Part shown: positions 45,293 through 54,239 of the stretch, piece after piece
How the letters are laid out: each line of letters begins with the position of its first letter
Position numbering within the stretch: position 1 is the stretch's first letter
Source: Alteribacter keqinensis
GTDB taxonomy: Bacteria; Bacillota; Bacilli; Bacillales; Salisediminibacteriaceae
Assembly: GCF_003710255.1 (NCBI RefSeq)
Contig: NZ_RHIB01000001.1
Span: forward strand, 1 to 64,000
Direction: 5' to 3'
DNA length: 64,000 bases
Notes under the pieces: generated by a model
The model's input: only the letters and a program-made list of their open reading frames with translations
Databases searched by the model: none
What the model was told of the DNA's origin: nothing
Translations under genes and position numbers: made by a program

Positions 45293-46198
45293 TTAAGGGA
45301 CGTCATGCCCCATTGATGCGTGCAGAATTTCAAACCATTGGTCCAACGAAAGCTTATGACCTAGTGCCCGGACAGCGGAATCAATACGGGCTGTTTTACC
45401 GGACCCGACGATCGGCATGATGGTTGCCGGATGCTTCAGAATCCACGCATACAACACCTCGGAAATATCTTCCGTACCCAGTTCTGCACCGACTTTAGTA
45501 AGCGTATCTCTTAAACGTACGGCTTTTTCGCCGTTGCCCGAGAAAACAGCCCCTCCTGCAAGCGGTGACCAGGCCATCACAGGCATCCGGTGTTCCATAC
45601 ATAAATCGAGTGTGCCGTCCTGGATGTTTTCAAGCTCGTAGGCAGACACCTCAACCTGATTGGTGATGAGCTTATCATCTAAATAGGACTGGAGCATATT
45701 CAGCTGATGACGCTTGAAGTTGCTCACCCCAAAAGTCCGTACTTTTCCCGAATCCTTCAATTCTGAGAACGCCTCTGCCACTTCTTCGGGATTCATCATC
45801 GGGTCCGGACGATGAATGAGGAGCGTATCAATGTAATCGGTTTTCAGGGAGCTCAATGAGTTTTCCACAGAGCGGATGATATGTTCTTTTGACGTATTGT
45901 AATGATGGGATTTGTGCTCGGGGCGGTTTGGTGATTCAAGAACAATCCCGCACTTTGTGACGAGCTCCATTCTTTTACGAAGCCCGGGATTTGCCTGAAT
46001 GGCGCGGCCGAACAGCTCCTCACACGTATAGCCTCCGTAAATATCGGCGTGATCAAAGGTTGTAATTCCCTGCTCGATACAGTGTTCAATTAAAGAAACG
46101 GTTTGCTCCGTTGTATAATTCCAGTCATTTAACCGCCACGCACCGTGGACGATGCGGGAAAAGGAAAGGTCATTTGTTACCGTAATGCGTTCCATCAT
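45293..46198 (-). CDS. Aldo/keto reductase (YdhF-like)
   Basis: An NADPH-dependent reductase of about 301 residues with a TIM barrel. Catalytic tetrad residues visible: Asp in TTFDHADIYGGY with its Tyr, Lys in ELVTKCGI and His in TLLIHRPDP. The cofactor region has GVSNFKRHQL, VMAWSPLAGG and PIVGSGKTARI. In-frame ATGs at 46198 and 46195 follow aaggag by 6 and 9 bases; a GTG at 46204 abuts the site. The substrate is unknown; the family reduces aldehydes and ketones in detoxification. Single gene. Confidence 0.9.
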   Translation of the reverse strand: MMERITVTNDLSFSRIVHGAWRLNDWNYTTEQTVSLIEHCIEQGITTFDHADIYGGYTCEELFGRAIQANPGLRKRMELVTKCGIVLESPNRPEHKSHHYNTSKEHIIRSVENSLSSLKTDYIDTLLIHRPDPMMNPEEVAEAFSELKDSGKVRTFGVSNFKRHQLNMLQSYLDDKLITNQVEVSAYELENIQDGTLDLCMEHRMPVMAWSPLAGGAVFSGNGEKAVRLRDTLTKVGAELGTEDISEVLYAWILKHPATIMPIVGSGKTARIDSAVRALGHKLSLDQWFEILHASMGHDVP

Positions 46199-46433
46199 CA
46201 GCACTCCTTATTGTATGTATGTGAGACTACTCTTTTTATTTAACCATGGAATGGCGGGAGGTGCTACTCATATCAGTCCTGGGGCTGAGATAAAAACAGC
46301 CTTCAGCATGTCGTGTAGGTCTTTTCTATGAAGTACACTATAATTGTGAAAATTAAACATTTTATGGAAACCTGTGCCGGAGGTTAATCGTACGTAAAAA
46401 AGGAAGTAAAACTGAATAGAGAGAGGGATTAAG

Positions 46434-49400
46434 ATGGGGTTGCTGCAAAAACTGCTGGAACGAAAAATTGTGATTGGACTTATGGTTGTACTGGTTTTGA
46501 TGGTAGGGCTGTATTCGATTAATAAGCTTGATCGGGAGCTGATACCATCCATTGATTTTGATATGGCGCTCGTGACAGCCAATGCCGGTGATATGCCGGT
46601 GCTGGACGTGGAGGAAAGGCTCACGAAACCGATTGAGCAGGTGTTAAGCGCCACGGAAGGGGTTAAGTCCTACCAGTCCTCTTCGACTGTGGGAAGCAGT
46701 TCGATTTTTGTTGAGTTTGAAGAAGACCGGATGAAAGAAGCGACCCGGGAAATAGAGGCCAGCCTGAGCAGCCTTGAATCGCAGGTGAGCGGGGTAAATT
46801 TCATTGATGTTTTCCCCATAAGTACGGATCAGGGCTTTGAGTTTTACATGGAAATCTCAGGCGGATCAATGGAAGAGATGAGTGCCTTTGCAAGAAATGA
46901 AGTAAAGCCGCGCCTTGAAGGGTTGTCGTCCGTTCGGGAAGTCCGGCTGAGCGGATTGGAAGAGAACGAATATGTGATCGAATTTGACCGGGATGCGCTC
47001 ATGGAAAACGGGCTTGATATGGGGCAGGTCGTAGGGATCCTTCAGCAGACAAACATGAATATGTCTCTCGGAGAGCTGGTTCAGGAAGAGAACGAACCGT
47101 CGATCCGCTGGGATACTTCGTTTAAATCCATTGAAGATATTGAAAATACAGCAGTACCAACGATGAATGGTCCCGTTGTTCTCAGTGATCTGGCTGAGGT
47201 TGCGGTTCAGAACAATCAGCATTCTTCGATTGCCTGGAAAGACGGGAGCCGGGATTTCATTCTTGTTGAAATCGGGAGGGCGAGCGGGTACACCCAGCTT
47301 GATATGGCAGAAGCAGTCCGGGCGGAAGTGGACCGTATCCATGAAGCGGGGATCGGCTTTTCTTTCAGCGAACTGGTTACACAGGCTGACTATGTGAGCA
47401 GCGCTCTCGATGGGGTGACCCAGAACATTCTTATTGGAGGGATGCTTGCCCTCGTTATTCTCATGCTGTTTTTACGAAACCTCCGGGCGACAGTGATCAT
47501 CGGTCTTACGATTCCGGTTTCAATATTACTGACCTTTGCCACGATGTGGATGTTTGACTACAGCCTGAATATCCTGACCCTTGTCGGTCTCGGGCTTGGA
47601 ATCGGTATGATGGTGGATGCGTCCATTGTTATTCTGGAGTCCATTTACCGGAAGAAAGAGCATGGATATCAGGGGATGGAAGCTGTAACCAAAGGTGTTC
47701 GTGAAGTGGCTACCGCCGTTATCGCCTCCATGCTGACGACCGTCGTTGTATTTGTTCCAGTCGGATTGTTCGGCGGGGAAATGGGCGCATTTATCCTTAT
47801 TCTCAGTGTGGTTGTCGTAATCACCCTGGTGAGTTCGGTCGTCGTGTCGTTTACCCTCATTCCGGCCCTGGCGGAGAACTTCCTGAAGCTGAGAGATAGG
47901 GACCGGAAAAAGAAAAAAGACAGTCGTATTATTGAAGGTTACGGAAATATGATCAGCTGGCTGAGCGGTAAAAAGCGCCGCCGTTATTCAATGATCTTTG
48001 TGTTTTTCCTTGTGTTTGCAGGCTCAATTGCACTCACAACGAAGGTTCCCCTTACCTTAATACCTGACGTGTACGACAGATACGCGGAAATCGGGGTTGA
48101 GCTTGAAAGCGGGCTGACGCCGTCTGAGCGTGATGAGATTGTCCAGGCTGCAAATGAAAAGCTGTCTCAGGTGCCGGATGTGGTATCGAACGTCATTATT
48201 GATGACCCCCAGTACCTGTTTACTCTTATTAATATGACAAGAGGGGATGAAATCACGACCCCGCAGGATGAAGTGAACACAGCCATCAATGAGGCACTGC
48301 GTGAACTGGAAGAGGAGTATCCGGTGAAAAGTGTAGGGATGATCACAGGCCCGATGGGAGGCGCACCGATCCAGCTCATGATCAAAGGGGACAGTCTGGA
48401 TCAGATTCAGGAAATCGGCAACCGTCTTTCGGGTGAACTTGAAGGGATCGATGGCCTCGTAAACGTGTCTGCTTCCATGGAAAAAACGAGTGAAGAACTA
48501 CAGTTTGTTTTTGATGAGGAAGCCCTTGAAGAAGGCGGACTGACTACTACCGAGATTTTCGGGCAGCTTCAGGGGTCGTTCTCCAGTACACCTGTTGGTG
48601 AAATGACGGAAAATGGTGTGACGATTCCGGTGATGGCAAAATCCGATATTGTCATAGACAACCAGGAAGCCCTGAACGAGTATGAACTCGTTACAGCAGC
48701 CGGAGTTGAACCGTTATCTTCATACGTGAGTCTGGAAACCATCGACTCACCGTTGATGATCAGCCGGGATAACGGTGACCGGTACGTGACAGTCTCAGCT
48801 GAAATTGAGGGAAGGGATCTCGGGTCTGTTTCAAGAGACGTACAGCAGGTTGTGGGTGACTTTGAAACGCCTGTCGGTTACACGGTTTCAACTGCCGGAG
48901 ATCTGGAAACCCAGCAGGAAATGATGATGGAGCTTCTTGTGGTAATTGCCATCTCCATTTTTCTTGTGTACCTTGTGATGGCTGTTCAGTTTAACAGTCT
49001 TGTTCACCCGATTATTGTAATGAGTGTGATCCCGATGACGGTCATTGGATCGATTCTGGCTCTTCTCATTACGCAAAGGGAACTAAGCGTACTCTCGGCT
49101 CTCGGTCTTCTCATGCTTATCGGGGTTGTTTTAAACAATGCGATTCTTCTGATTGACCGCACGAAGCAGCTGCGGGCGGAAGGGCTTGAGGTGCATGAAG
49201 CGGTTAAAGAAGCAGGAAAAAACCGTATCCGTCCGATCTTTATGACCACGCTCACCACAGTAGGAGGCATGCTTCCTCTTGCCCTTGCTACCGGAAGTGC
49301 AAGCGCGTATCAGGCACCGCTGGCAACTGTGATCATCGGCGGCCTGTTGTTTGCCACCTTCATTACCCTCGTTTTGATTCCGTCCGTGTATCTTCTGTTT

Positions 49401-49481
49401 GAAGATGTTGGCAGAGGAGTAAAACGTTTGTTTACGAGAAAGAAAAAGAAAGATGCTGAAGTAATTGATGTAGCGTCTTAG
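46434..49481 (+). CDS. RND-family efflux transporter (SwrC/AcrB-like)
   Basis: A 1015-residue membrane protein with the RND architecture: an N-terminal helix (IVIGLMVVLVLMVGLYSI), a large external loop (about 35-310), helices 2-6 (310-470), a central cytoplasmic link, helix 7 (ca. 515-535), a second external loop (540-825) and helices 8-12. Motifs include GLGLGIGMMVDASIVILES, with the charged pair region of helix 4, and GVVLNNAILLIDRTKQLR. The B. subtilis homologue SwrC exports surfactin and other amphiphiles. No membrane-fusion or outer-membrane partner is adjacent, as expected for a Gram-positive. Terminator follows. Confidence 0.92.
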   Translation: MGLLQKLLERKIVIGLMVVLVLMVGLYSINKLDRELIPSIDFDMALVTANAGDMPVLDVEERLTKPIEQVLSATEGVKSYQSSSTVGSSSIFVEFEEDRMKEATREIEASLSSLESQVSGVNFIDVFPISTDQGFEFYMEISGGSMEEMSAFARNEVKPRLEGLSSVREVRLSGLEENEYVIEFDRDALMENGLDMGQVVGILQQTNMNMSLGELVQEENEPSIRWDTSFKSIEDIENTAVPTMNGPVVLSDLAEVAVQNNQHSSIAWKDGSRDFILVEIGRASGYTQLDMAEAVRAEVDRIHEAGIGFSFSELVTQADYVSSALDGVTQNILIGGMLALVILMLFLRNLRATVIIGLTIPVSILLTFATMWMFDYSLNILTLVGLGLGIGMMVDASIVILESIYRKKEHGYQGMEAVTKGVREVATAVIASMLTTVVVFVPVGLFGGEMGAFILILSVVVVITLVSSVVVSFTLIPALAENFLKLRDRDRKKKKDSRIIEGYGNMISWLSGKKRRRYSMIFVFFLVFAGSIALTTKVPLTLIPDVYDRYAEIGVELESGLTPSERDEIVQAANEKLSQVPDVVSNVIIDDPQYLFTLINMTRGDEITTPQDEVNTAINEALRELEEEYPVKSVGMITGPMGGAPIQLMIKGDSLDQIQEIGNRLSGELEGIDGLVNVSASMEKTSEELQFVFDEEALEEGGLTTTEIFGQLQGSFSSTPVGEMTENGVTIPVMAKSDIVIDNQEALNEYELVTAAGVEPLSSYVSLETIDSPLMISRDNGDRYVTVSAEIEGRDLGSVSRDVQQVVGDFETPVGYTVSTAGDLETQQEMMMELLVVIAISIFLVYLVMAVQFNSLVHPIIVMSVIPMTVIGSILALLITQRELSVLSALGLLMLIGVVLNNAILLIDRTKQLRAEGLEVHEAVKEAGKNRIRPIFMTTLTTVGGMLPLALATGSASAYQAPLATVIIGGLLFATFITLVLIPSVYLLFEDVGRGVKRLFTRKKKKDAEVIDVAS

Positions 49482-49487
49482 AGTGTA

Positions 49488-49526
49488 AAAAGAGCCCGGG
49501 GGAATAATTCCTCCGGGCTCTTTTTA
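49488..49526 (+). terminator. Rho-independent terminator of the RND transporter gene
   Basis: aaagagcccggggga and ttcctccgggctcttttt form a 14-bp GC-rich stem with loop ataa and a T-run. Confidence 0.95.
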
Positions 49527-49539
49527 TTGGGAGCGTTTT

Positions 49540-49716
49540 TTTGTTAGCTGCTTTGGGGAAAAATTGTGGCTTTTTGTAAACGTATGAAGAAGCGGGAGTA
49601 CCCGAAGACTCATGCGGGAGTGGGAACCAGGGTGAGACCCCGCAACGCGAAGGGTATACAGGCTTCATCTGCAATACCTGTGTTTATGTCAAAACAACAA
49701 CCTGTACAAAAAGAAC
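49540..49716. repeat. Interspersed GC-rich palindromic element, family A (copy 1)
   Basis: It shares with copies at 52021-52226 and 57458-57565 the core cccgaagact, then tgcgggagtgg, then ccagggtgagaccccgcaac (49630 region). Flanks ctttttgtaaac and gtacaaaaag are inverted. The right part is degenerate (ggcttcatctgcaata). Confidence 0.65.
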
Positions 49717-49819
49717 GTTTCTATTTGGCTGCTTGAGAAAAGACGTGATGATTAAGGTTGCGGTGTGGTAGTTAAAAATGGAGACCTGCTTCCATTAAAC
49801 TGGAATACTACATAGTCAC

Positions 49820-50698
49820 CTATCCGTTAACAACATCCCCGCCGTTTACGTGAATCACCTGACCGGAAACGTATGTGGAATCCCCTGAAGCGAGATACAC
49901 ATAGCTTGGTGCCAGCTCTGCCGGCTGTCCCGGGCGTCCCATCGGACTGTCTGTACCGAATTTGGCCACCTGTTCTTCGGGGAAGGAAGCAGGAATAAGA
50001 GGTGTCCAGATTGGTCCAGGTGCAACACCGTTCACTCGGATCCCTTTTGATACGAGATTCTCTGAAAGAGAGCGGGTAAGGGCAACGAGTGCGCCTTTTG
50101 TTGCGGCGTAATCCATAAGTACCGGCTGGCCCCGGTAGGCTACGACGGAAACGGAATTGATAATAGTGCTTCCTTCTTTTAAATGGTCTAAAGCAGCCTG
50201 GGTGAAGTAAAAGGCCGAGAAAATGTTCGTCTGAAACGTCCGGTGCAGCTGATCGCTGGAAATATCACGGAGATCCTCCGCATAATGCTGCTCTGCGGCA
50301 TTGTTGATAAGGCAGTCCAGCTTCCCGAATTCACCTGCAGTTTTTTCAACAGCGTCCCGGCAAAATTGTTCATCACCGATATCGCCAGCGTAAAGTACGC
50401 ATCTGACACCTTTATCTTCCACGAGCTTTTTTGTTGTTTCTGCATCGTCATGCTCGTCCTTATAAACGATGGCTACATTTGCTCCTTCTTTTGCAAAGGC
50501 AATAGCCACTGCTCTGCCAATTCCGCTGTCGCCACCGGTAATAAGGACCGCTTTATCCTTCAGCTTGCCGCTGCCAATATAGTCAGGATCATCGAAAATC
50601 GGCATTGGATCCATTTCCGATTCAATTCCGGGCTGCTTTTGTTGCATCTGTTTTGGCTGGCCTTTTGTCTGCATGTTTTTCACTTCTTCATATTTCAT
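49820..50698 (-). CDS. Short-chain dehydrogenase/reductase (general stress type)
   Basis: An SDR of about 292 residues with an extra ~45-residue Gln/Lys-rich N-terminus, as in Bacillus stress proteins of the YdaD/YhdF/YhxC group. NAD(P)-binding VLITGGDSGIGRAVAIAFA, NNAA motif, Ser in INSVSVV and the catalytic pair in YAATKGAL (YxxxK). C-terminal substrate loop APGPIWTPLIPASFPEE. ATG 50698 has gaggaga about 12 bases upstream; a longer frame to 50758 reads through the ribosome-binding region and is rejected. The substrate is unknown. Confidence 0.9.
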   Translation of the reverse strand: MKYEEVKNMQTKGQPKQMQQKQPGIESEMDPMPIFDDPDYIGSGKLKDKAVLITGGDSGIGRAVAIAFAKEGANVAIVYKDEHDDAETTKKLVEDKGVRCVLYAGDIGDEQFCRDAVEKTAGEFGKLDCLINNAAEQHYAEDLRDISSDQLHRTFQTNIFSAFYFTQAALDHLKEGSTIINSVSVVAYRGQPVLMDYAATKGALVALTRSLSENLVSKGIRVNGVAPGPIWTPLIPASFPEEQVAKFGTDSPMGRPGQPAELAPSYVYLASGDSTYVSGQVIHVNGGDVVNG

Positions 50699-50891
50699 GT
50701 CTGTCACTCTCCTCATTTTGTCAGTATTCTTTTTCCATTTCCAGTTTTCCCAAATCATAAACCGGCTATTGATTTTCTCCTTCTTTGGGCCTCTTTTGAG
50801 TAATCAGGTTTAATGTTTCACTTTTACGGAAATAGCACAGTACGAGCTCGTTGGCAACAAGGACAACTCGTCTAGAAGGAGGTCGGCATAA

Positions 50892-51092
50892 ATGAAAGAA
50901 TATACGGTTAGACCAAACAAAGATGCGGATGAATGGTTTGTGAAAATCGAAGACGTTTCCCCCGAAAAGTCCTATCCGAAGATGGATGAAGCGATCCGTC
51001 ATGCGGAAAAAGCAGCGGACGACAATCGTCCCGCGCGCCTGATTATCTACAACCATCACAACGACATTGTGGATGAAAAGACTTATAGATAA
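50892..51092 (+). CDS. DUF2188-domain small protein
   Basis: A 66-residue protein matching DUF2188: YTVRPNKDADEWFVKIED, then KMDEAIRHAEKAADDN and RLIIYNHHNDIVDEKTY, giving a beta-beta-alpha-beta layout. agaaggaggtcggcataa precedes the ATG. Divergent to the SDR gene and closed by a terminator. Function unknown; relatives are common in Bacillus. Confidence 0.88.
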   Translation: MKEYTVRPNKDADEWFVKIEDVSPEKSYPKMDEAIRHAEKAADDNRPARLIIYNHHNDIVDEKTYR

Positions 51093-51108
51093 AGGCATCA
51101 TATGTAAA

Positions 51109-51142
51109 CGAGGCAGCCTCCCATTTTGGGGGCTGCCTCTTT
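51109..51142 (+). terminator. Rho-independent terminator of the DUF2188 gene
   Basis: gaggcagcctccc and ggggctgcctc with loop attttg, followed by ttt and an A/T-rich flank. Confidence 0.9.
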
Positions 51143-51195
51143 AAAAGCTTTGTTTGTGAAGAGCGTTTCTTTTGCTGAATAGATCGAATTGAAAA

Positions 51196-51342
51196 TAAAG
51201 AAGCTGGGACATAAAGAAAGTGTGTAGGTGAGAATCTGAACGATGTGATAACATAGCGGAGTATATTTCAGGAGCGATTTGCACTGCATGTTATTCGTTC
51301 GGATTCTCGTTGACTAAAACACGTTTAACCCAGCTTCCTTTA
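51196..51342. repeat. Long imperfect palindrome (family C interspersed repeat)
   Basis: About 147 bases that fold on themselves: taaagaagctggg (51196-51208) with cccagcttccttta (51329-51342), gagaatctgaacga (51230-51243) with tcgttcggattctc (51295-51308, one mismatch), and ataaca with tgttat inside. The centre has ggagcgatttgcactgcatg. Sequences of this type recur between genes in many Bacillaceae and other Firmicutes. It carries no reading frame. Confidence 0.65.
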
Positions 51343-51358
51343 ATATAAGGAACAGACC

Positions 51359-51745
51359 CTATACTGCTTTTTCAATGCAGGCCATCATTCTCTGTTCAAC
51401 ATCATTGGCCACGTGTCTTACTTCAGAATGGTCGACATGATCCATGAGGGTCGTCGGTTTAGGCATTCCCGCATATGTCTCGCCGTTTTCCGTATAAACA
51501 ACGACTTTACACGGGAGGAAATAGCCGGTCATTTTTGAAAGCTCCAGTACCTGCTTGGCATCTTTCGGGTTGCAGACTTCAAGGATGAAGTAATCATCCT
51601 CATATCCAAGCCCCTTCTCTTCCAGTTTTTCTTTTACATTAAAAGACCAGAGAACACCGAATGATTCATCTTTTAAGGTCATTTCAAGGTCATTGACGAG
51701 CTGCATAGGACTCTTTTCCGATTTTACAGTGAAATCAAAACTCAT
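51359..51745 (-). CDS. DUF302-domain protein
   Basis: A protein of about 128 residues of the DUF302 family: VLWSFNVKEKLEEKGLGY, LEVCNPKDAKQVLEL, FLPCKVVVYTENGETYAGM. The conserved Cys in EVCNP and in LPCKVVVY are typical. ATG 51745 lies 7 bases after agggagg; the alternative ATG at 51751 touches it. Members occur alone or fused to redox or metal-handling domains. The function is not established. Confidence 0.9.
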   Translation of the reverse strand: MSFDFTVKSEKSPMQLVNDLEMTLKDESFGVLWSFNVKEKLEEKGLGYEDDYFILEVCNPKDAKQVLELSKMTGYFLPCKVVVYTENGETYAGMPKPTTLMDHVDHSEVRHVANDVEQRMMACIEKAV

Positions 51746-51823
51746 TTTCATACCTCCCTATGTATTTGGGTTCATGGAGAATATAACCTTCTTTTCCCCC
51801 CATTAAACCTGTCACCGGTGAAT

Positions 51824-51852
51824 TTGACATTGAGGATCGGGGGTAGTAAAAT
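51824..51852 (+). promoter_or_regulatory. SigA promoter of the solitary tRNA-Gly
   Basis: Consensus -35 ttgaca (51824-51829), 17-base spacer and -10 taaaat (51847-51852), 19 bases before the tRNA. Confidence 0.85.
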
Positions 51853-51871
51853 CGTAACAAGTCACGAATAT

Positions 51872-51945
51872 GCGGGTGTAGTTTAGTGGTAAAACCTCAG
51901 CCTTCCAAGCTGATGATGTGGGTTCGATTCCCATCACCCGCTCCA
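51872..51945 (+). tRNA. tRNA-Gly (UCC)
   Basis: Acceptor gcgggtg/cacccgc, anticodon stem tcagc/gctga with loop cttccaa giving TCC, T-arm gtggg/cccat, and encoded CCA. It stands alone with its own promoter. Confidence 0.95.
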
Positions 51946-52020
51946 AATACGATTTTAATTCAAAGTAGTGTTTCGTTTAAAAATGGAATACTACTTTTTC
52001 CTTGTGTAAAAAATGAAAGG

Positions 52021-52226
52021 CTGTTTTCGCAAAGATTCTTTTTGTAAAAGGATGAAGAAACCGGAGTAGCCGAAGACTGCCTGCGGGAGTGGTCGCCAGG
52101 GTGAGACCCCGCAACGCGAAGCGTGAGGAGGCTCACCGGCACCCCGCGGAAAACGCACGGTACGCAGGCATTGTCTATAAGATTGCTTTTAATTTCAAGA
52201 GCACATAGCAACAATCTATACGAAAA
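52021..52226. repeat. Interspersed GC-rich palindromic element, family A (copy 2, most complete)
   Basis: Inverted termini gctgttttcgcaaagatt (from 52022) and the related caatctatacgaaaagagc (to about 52230) enclose the core ccgaagactg, tgcgggagtgg, ccagggtgagaccccgcaac, gaggaggctcaccggcaccc and cgcggaaaacg. About 210 bases with no transposase gene. A long minus-strand frame inside has no coding support. Confidence 0.7.
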
Positions 52227-52282
52227 GAGCGAAATGAAAAGACGGGCAAAAAGGTTTATTTTTCAGGAAGGTGGTGGAACCA

Positions 52283-53428
52283 GTGACATCAGCCCATTTA
52301 AAGGAAGAGATCATTGCATATAGTAAGACCATAGGCATTGATCAAATCGGATTTGCGTCAACCGATCCTTTTCTGACGCTCAAAGAACGACTCATTACTC
52401 ACAGAGAGCTGGGCTATGAATCCGGGTTTGAAGAGCCGGATCTTGATAAGCGCACAGAACCATCACGACTTCTGCCTGAAGCAAAAACCATCATTGCCAT
52501 CGCGCTCGCCTATCCATCAAAAATGAAAAACGCACCGGTTTCCAAAAAAGGGGACCGGCGCGGTATTTTCTGCAGAGCATCCTGGGGAGAGGATTACCAC
52601 CATATCCTTCGCAGGAAGCTTGAGAAACTGGAAGCATTTATTGAGGAAAAAGTCCCTGATGCCAAAAGTGTATCAATGACAGACACGGGAGAGCTGTCTG
52701 ACAGGGCTGTGGCTGAGCGGGCGGGAATCGGCTGGAGCGGAAAGAATTGTGCTATCATATCTCCGGAGTTTGGGTCGTATATGTATTTAGGTGAGATGGT
52801 TACAACAGTGTCATTGGAACCGGATCAACCCATTGAAGACCAGTGCGGCACATGCAACAAATGCGTGGACGCCTGCCCGACAGGCGCTCTTGTTCAAGGA
52901 GGACAGCTTGATTCCGGTAAATGCATTGCCTACCTGACACAGACCAAGGGATTTCTTCCTGACCGCTTTCGTAAAAAGCTGGGGAATCGTCTGTATGGGT
53001 GCGATACGTGCCAGGTTGTCTGCCCGGAGAACAAAGGGAAGGATTTCCACCATCACGATGAAATGGAGCCGGACCCGGAGGTGGTAAAACCGAAGCTCGA
53101 ACCTCTCCTTACAATCAGTAACCGTGAGTTTAAGAACACGTACGGCAGCATTTCCGGTTCATGGAGAGGGAAGAAGCCGATCCAGCGCAATGCGATTATT
53201 GCTTTAGCCCACTTTAAAGAAGAATCGTCACTGCCGGCACTCTATGCTCTTCTGAAAGAGGATCCGCGTCCGGTTATCCGTGGAACGGCAGCGTGGGCCA
53301 TCGGAACGATAGGCGGCGGTGAACAGTCAGAAAATGCCCTTAAACAGGCGAAAGAAAGAGAAAAGAACACGGATGTGCAAGCTGAGATTCATAAAGGGCT
53401 TGAGATCCTGTTAAACGAGCAATTATAG
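52283..53428 (+). CDS. queG: Epoxyqueuosine reductase
   Basis: A cytoplasmic enzyme of about 381 residues that reduces epoxyqueuosine to queuosine in tRNA wobble modification, using cobalamin and two [4Fe-4S] clusters. Visible: SMTDTGELSDRAVAERAGIG (active-site Asp region), cluster motifs CGTCNKCVDACPTGAL, CIAYLTQ and CDTCQVVCPEN, and a C-terminal HEAT-like pair (ALAHFKEESSLPALYALL, AAWAIGTIGG). GTG 52283 is favoured because aggaaggtgg lies about 8 bases upstream; the GTG at 52271 is inside that site. B12 dependence links it loosely to the riboswitch at 58422. Confidence 0.93.
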   Translation: MTSAHLKEEIIAYSKTIGIDQIGFASTDPFLTLKERLITHRELGYESGFEEPDLDKRTEPSRLLPEAKTIIAIALAYPSKMKNAPVSKKGDRRGIFCRASWGEDYHHILRRKLEKLEAFIEEKVPDAKSVSMTDTGELSDRAVAERAGIGWSGKNCAIISPEFGSYMYLGEMVTTVSLEPDQPIEDQCGTCNKCVDACPTGALVQGGQLDSGKCIAYLTQTKGFLPDRFRKKLGNRLYGCDTCQVVCPENKGKDFHHHDEMEPDPEVVKPKLEPLLTISNREFKNTYGSISGSWRGKKPIQRNAIIALAHFKEESSLPALYALLKEDPRPVIRGTAAWAIGTIGGGEQSENALKQAKEREKNTDVQAEIHKGLEILLNEQL

Positions 53429-53526
53429 CCTTGGAAAGTATTGGCCTCGTCCAGTAGGATAGGGATATCACTTTCTGAGTGGCATTGGAAAAAATGATTA
53501 GATAGGACTGAAATGAGGGGTTAGTT

Positions 53527-54057
53527 ATGTCGAAACGGTCATTCATTTACTATACGGAAATGGATAGTCCGATCGGAGCCTTAACGATTGCAAGCACAGA
53601 TATTGGTGTATGCTTAATCGAATTCGGTCCGGTAAAAGAAACGTGTTCAAGCATTACTACATGGACAAAGAAACATTACATGAATACCGAGCTGAAAGAA
53701 AACAGAGAAAAGCTTGCGCCGGTTGTAGAGCAGTTAAATGAATACTTTGCCGGCACACGGACCACATTTGATGTCGAACTGGACCTGGTAGGCACGAAAT
53801 TCCAATGCCTCGTCTGGCAGCAGGTCAATCAAATTCCTTACGGGCAGACGAAGTCCTATAAGCAGATTGCGATGGAGATTGGTGCACCAAAGGCCGTTCG
53901 TGCAATCGGAGGGTCCAACAACAAAAATCCCGTTCCCATTATCGTACCCTGTCACCGTGTGATCGGAAATAACGGATCCATGGTCGGATACGGAGGCGGA
54001 CTGGATAAAAAAGAACACCTTCTTAGGATGGAAGGTGCCATAGAGAAAATATCATAA
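53527..54057 (+). CDS. ogt: Methylated-DNA--protein-cysteine methyltransferase
   Basis: A 176-residue suicide repair protein that removes O6-methylguanine damage. C-terminal domain with helix-turn-helix region FQCLVWQQVNQIPYGQTKSY, RAIGGSNNKNPVPI, and active-site VPCHRVIG whose Cys accepts the alkyl group, then YGGGLDKKEHLLRMEG. The N-terminal ribonuclease-like domain begins YYTEMDSPIGALTIAST. Preceded by gaggggttagtt. About 100 bases after queG, possibly co-transcribed. Confidence 0.93.
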   Translation: MSKRSFIYYTEMDSPIGALTIASTDIGVCLIEFGPVKETCSSITTWTKKHYMNTELKENREKLAPVVEQLNEYFAGTRTTFDVELDLVGTKFQCLVWQQVNQIPYGQTKSYKQIAMEIGAPKAVRAIGGSNNKNPVPIIVPCHRVIGNNGSMVGYGGGLDKKEHLLRMEGAIEKIS

Positions 54058-54066
54058 TGACTTTCG

Positions 54067-54096
54067 GGCCTCTGCATCATGCAGAGGCTCTTTTTG
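54067..54096 (+). terminator. Rho-independent terminator after ogt
   Basis: gcctctgcat and atgcagaggc form a 10-bp stem followed by tctttttg. Confidence 0.93.
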
Positions 54097-54239
54097 TTTG
54101 AAAGGCGTAAAATCAGAAACAGAGCCCGTCTTCCTTTTCACCGACAGCCTTGTCCCTTTACCATTCAGCTCCGGCTTTAGCATGAGTGACGCAGGTTAAT
54201 GCATAGGATGGTGGTAGAGCATTACAAGGGGGCGTAGCG

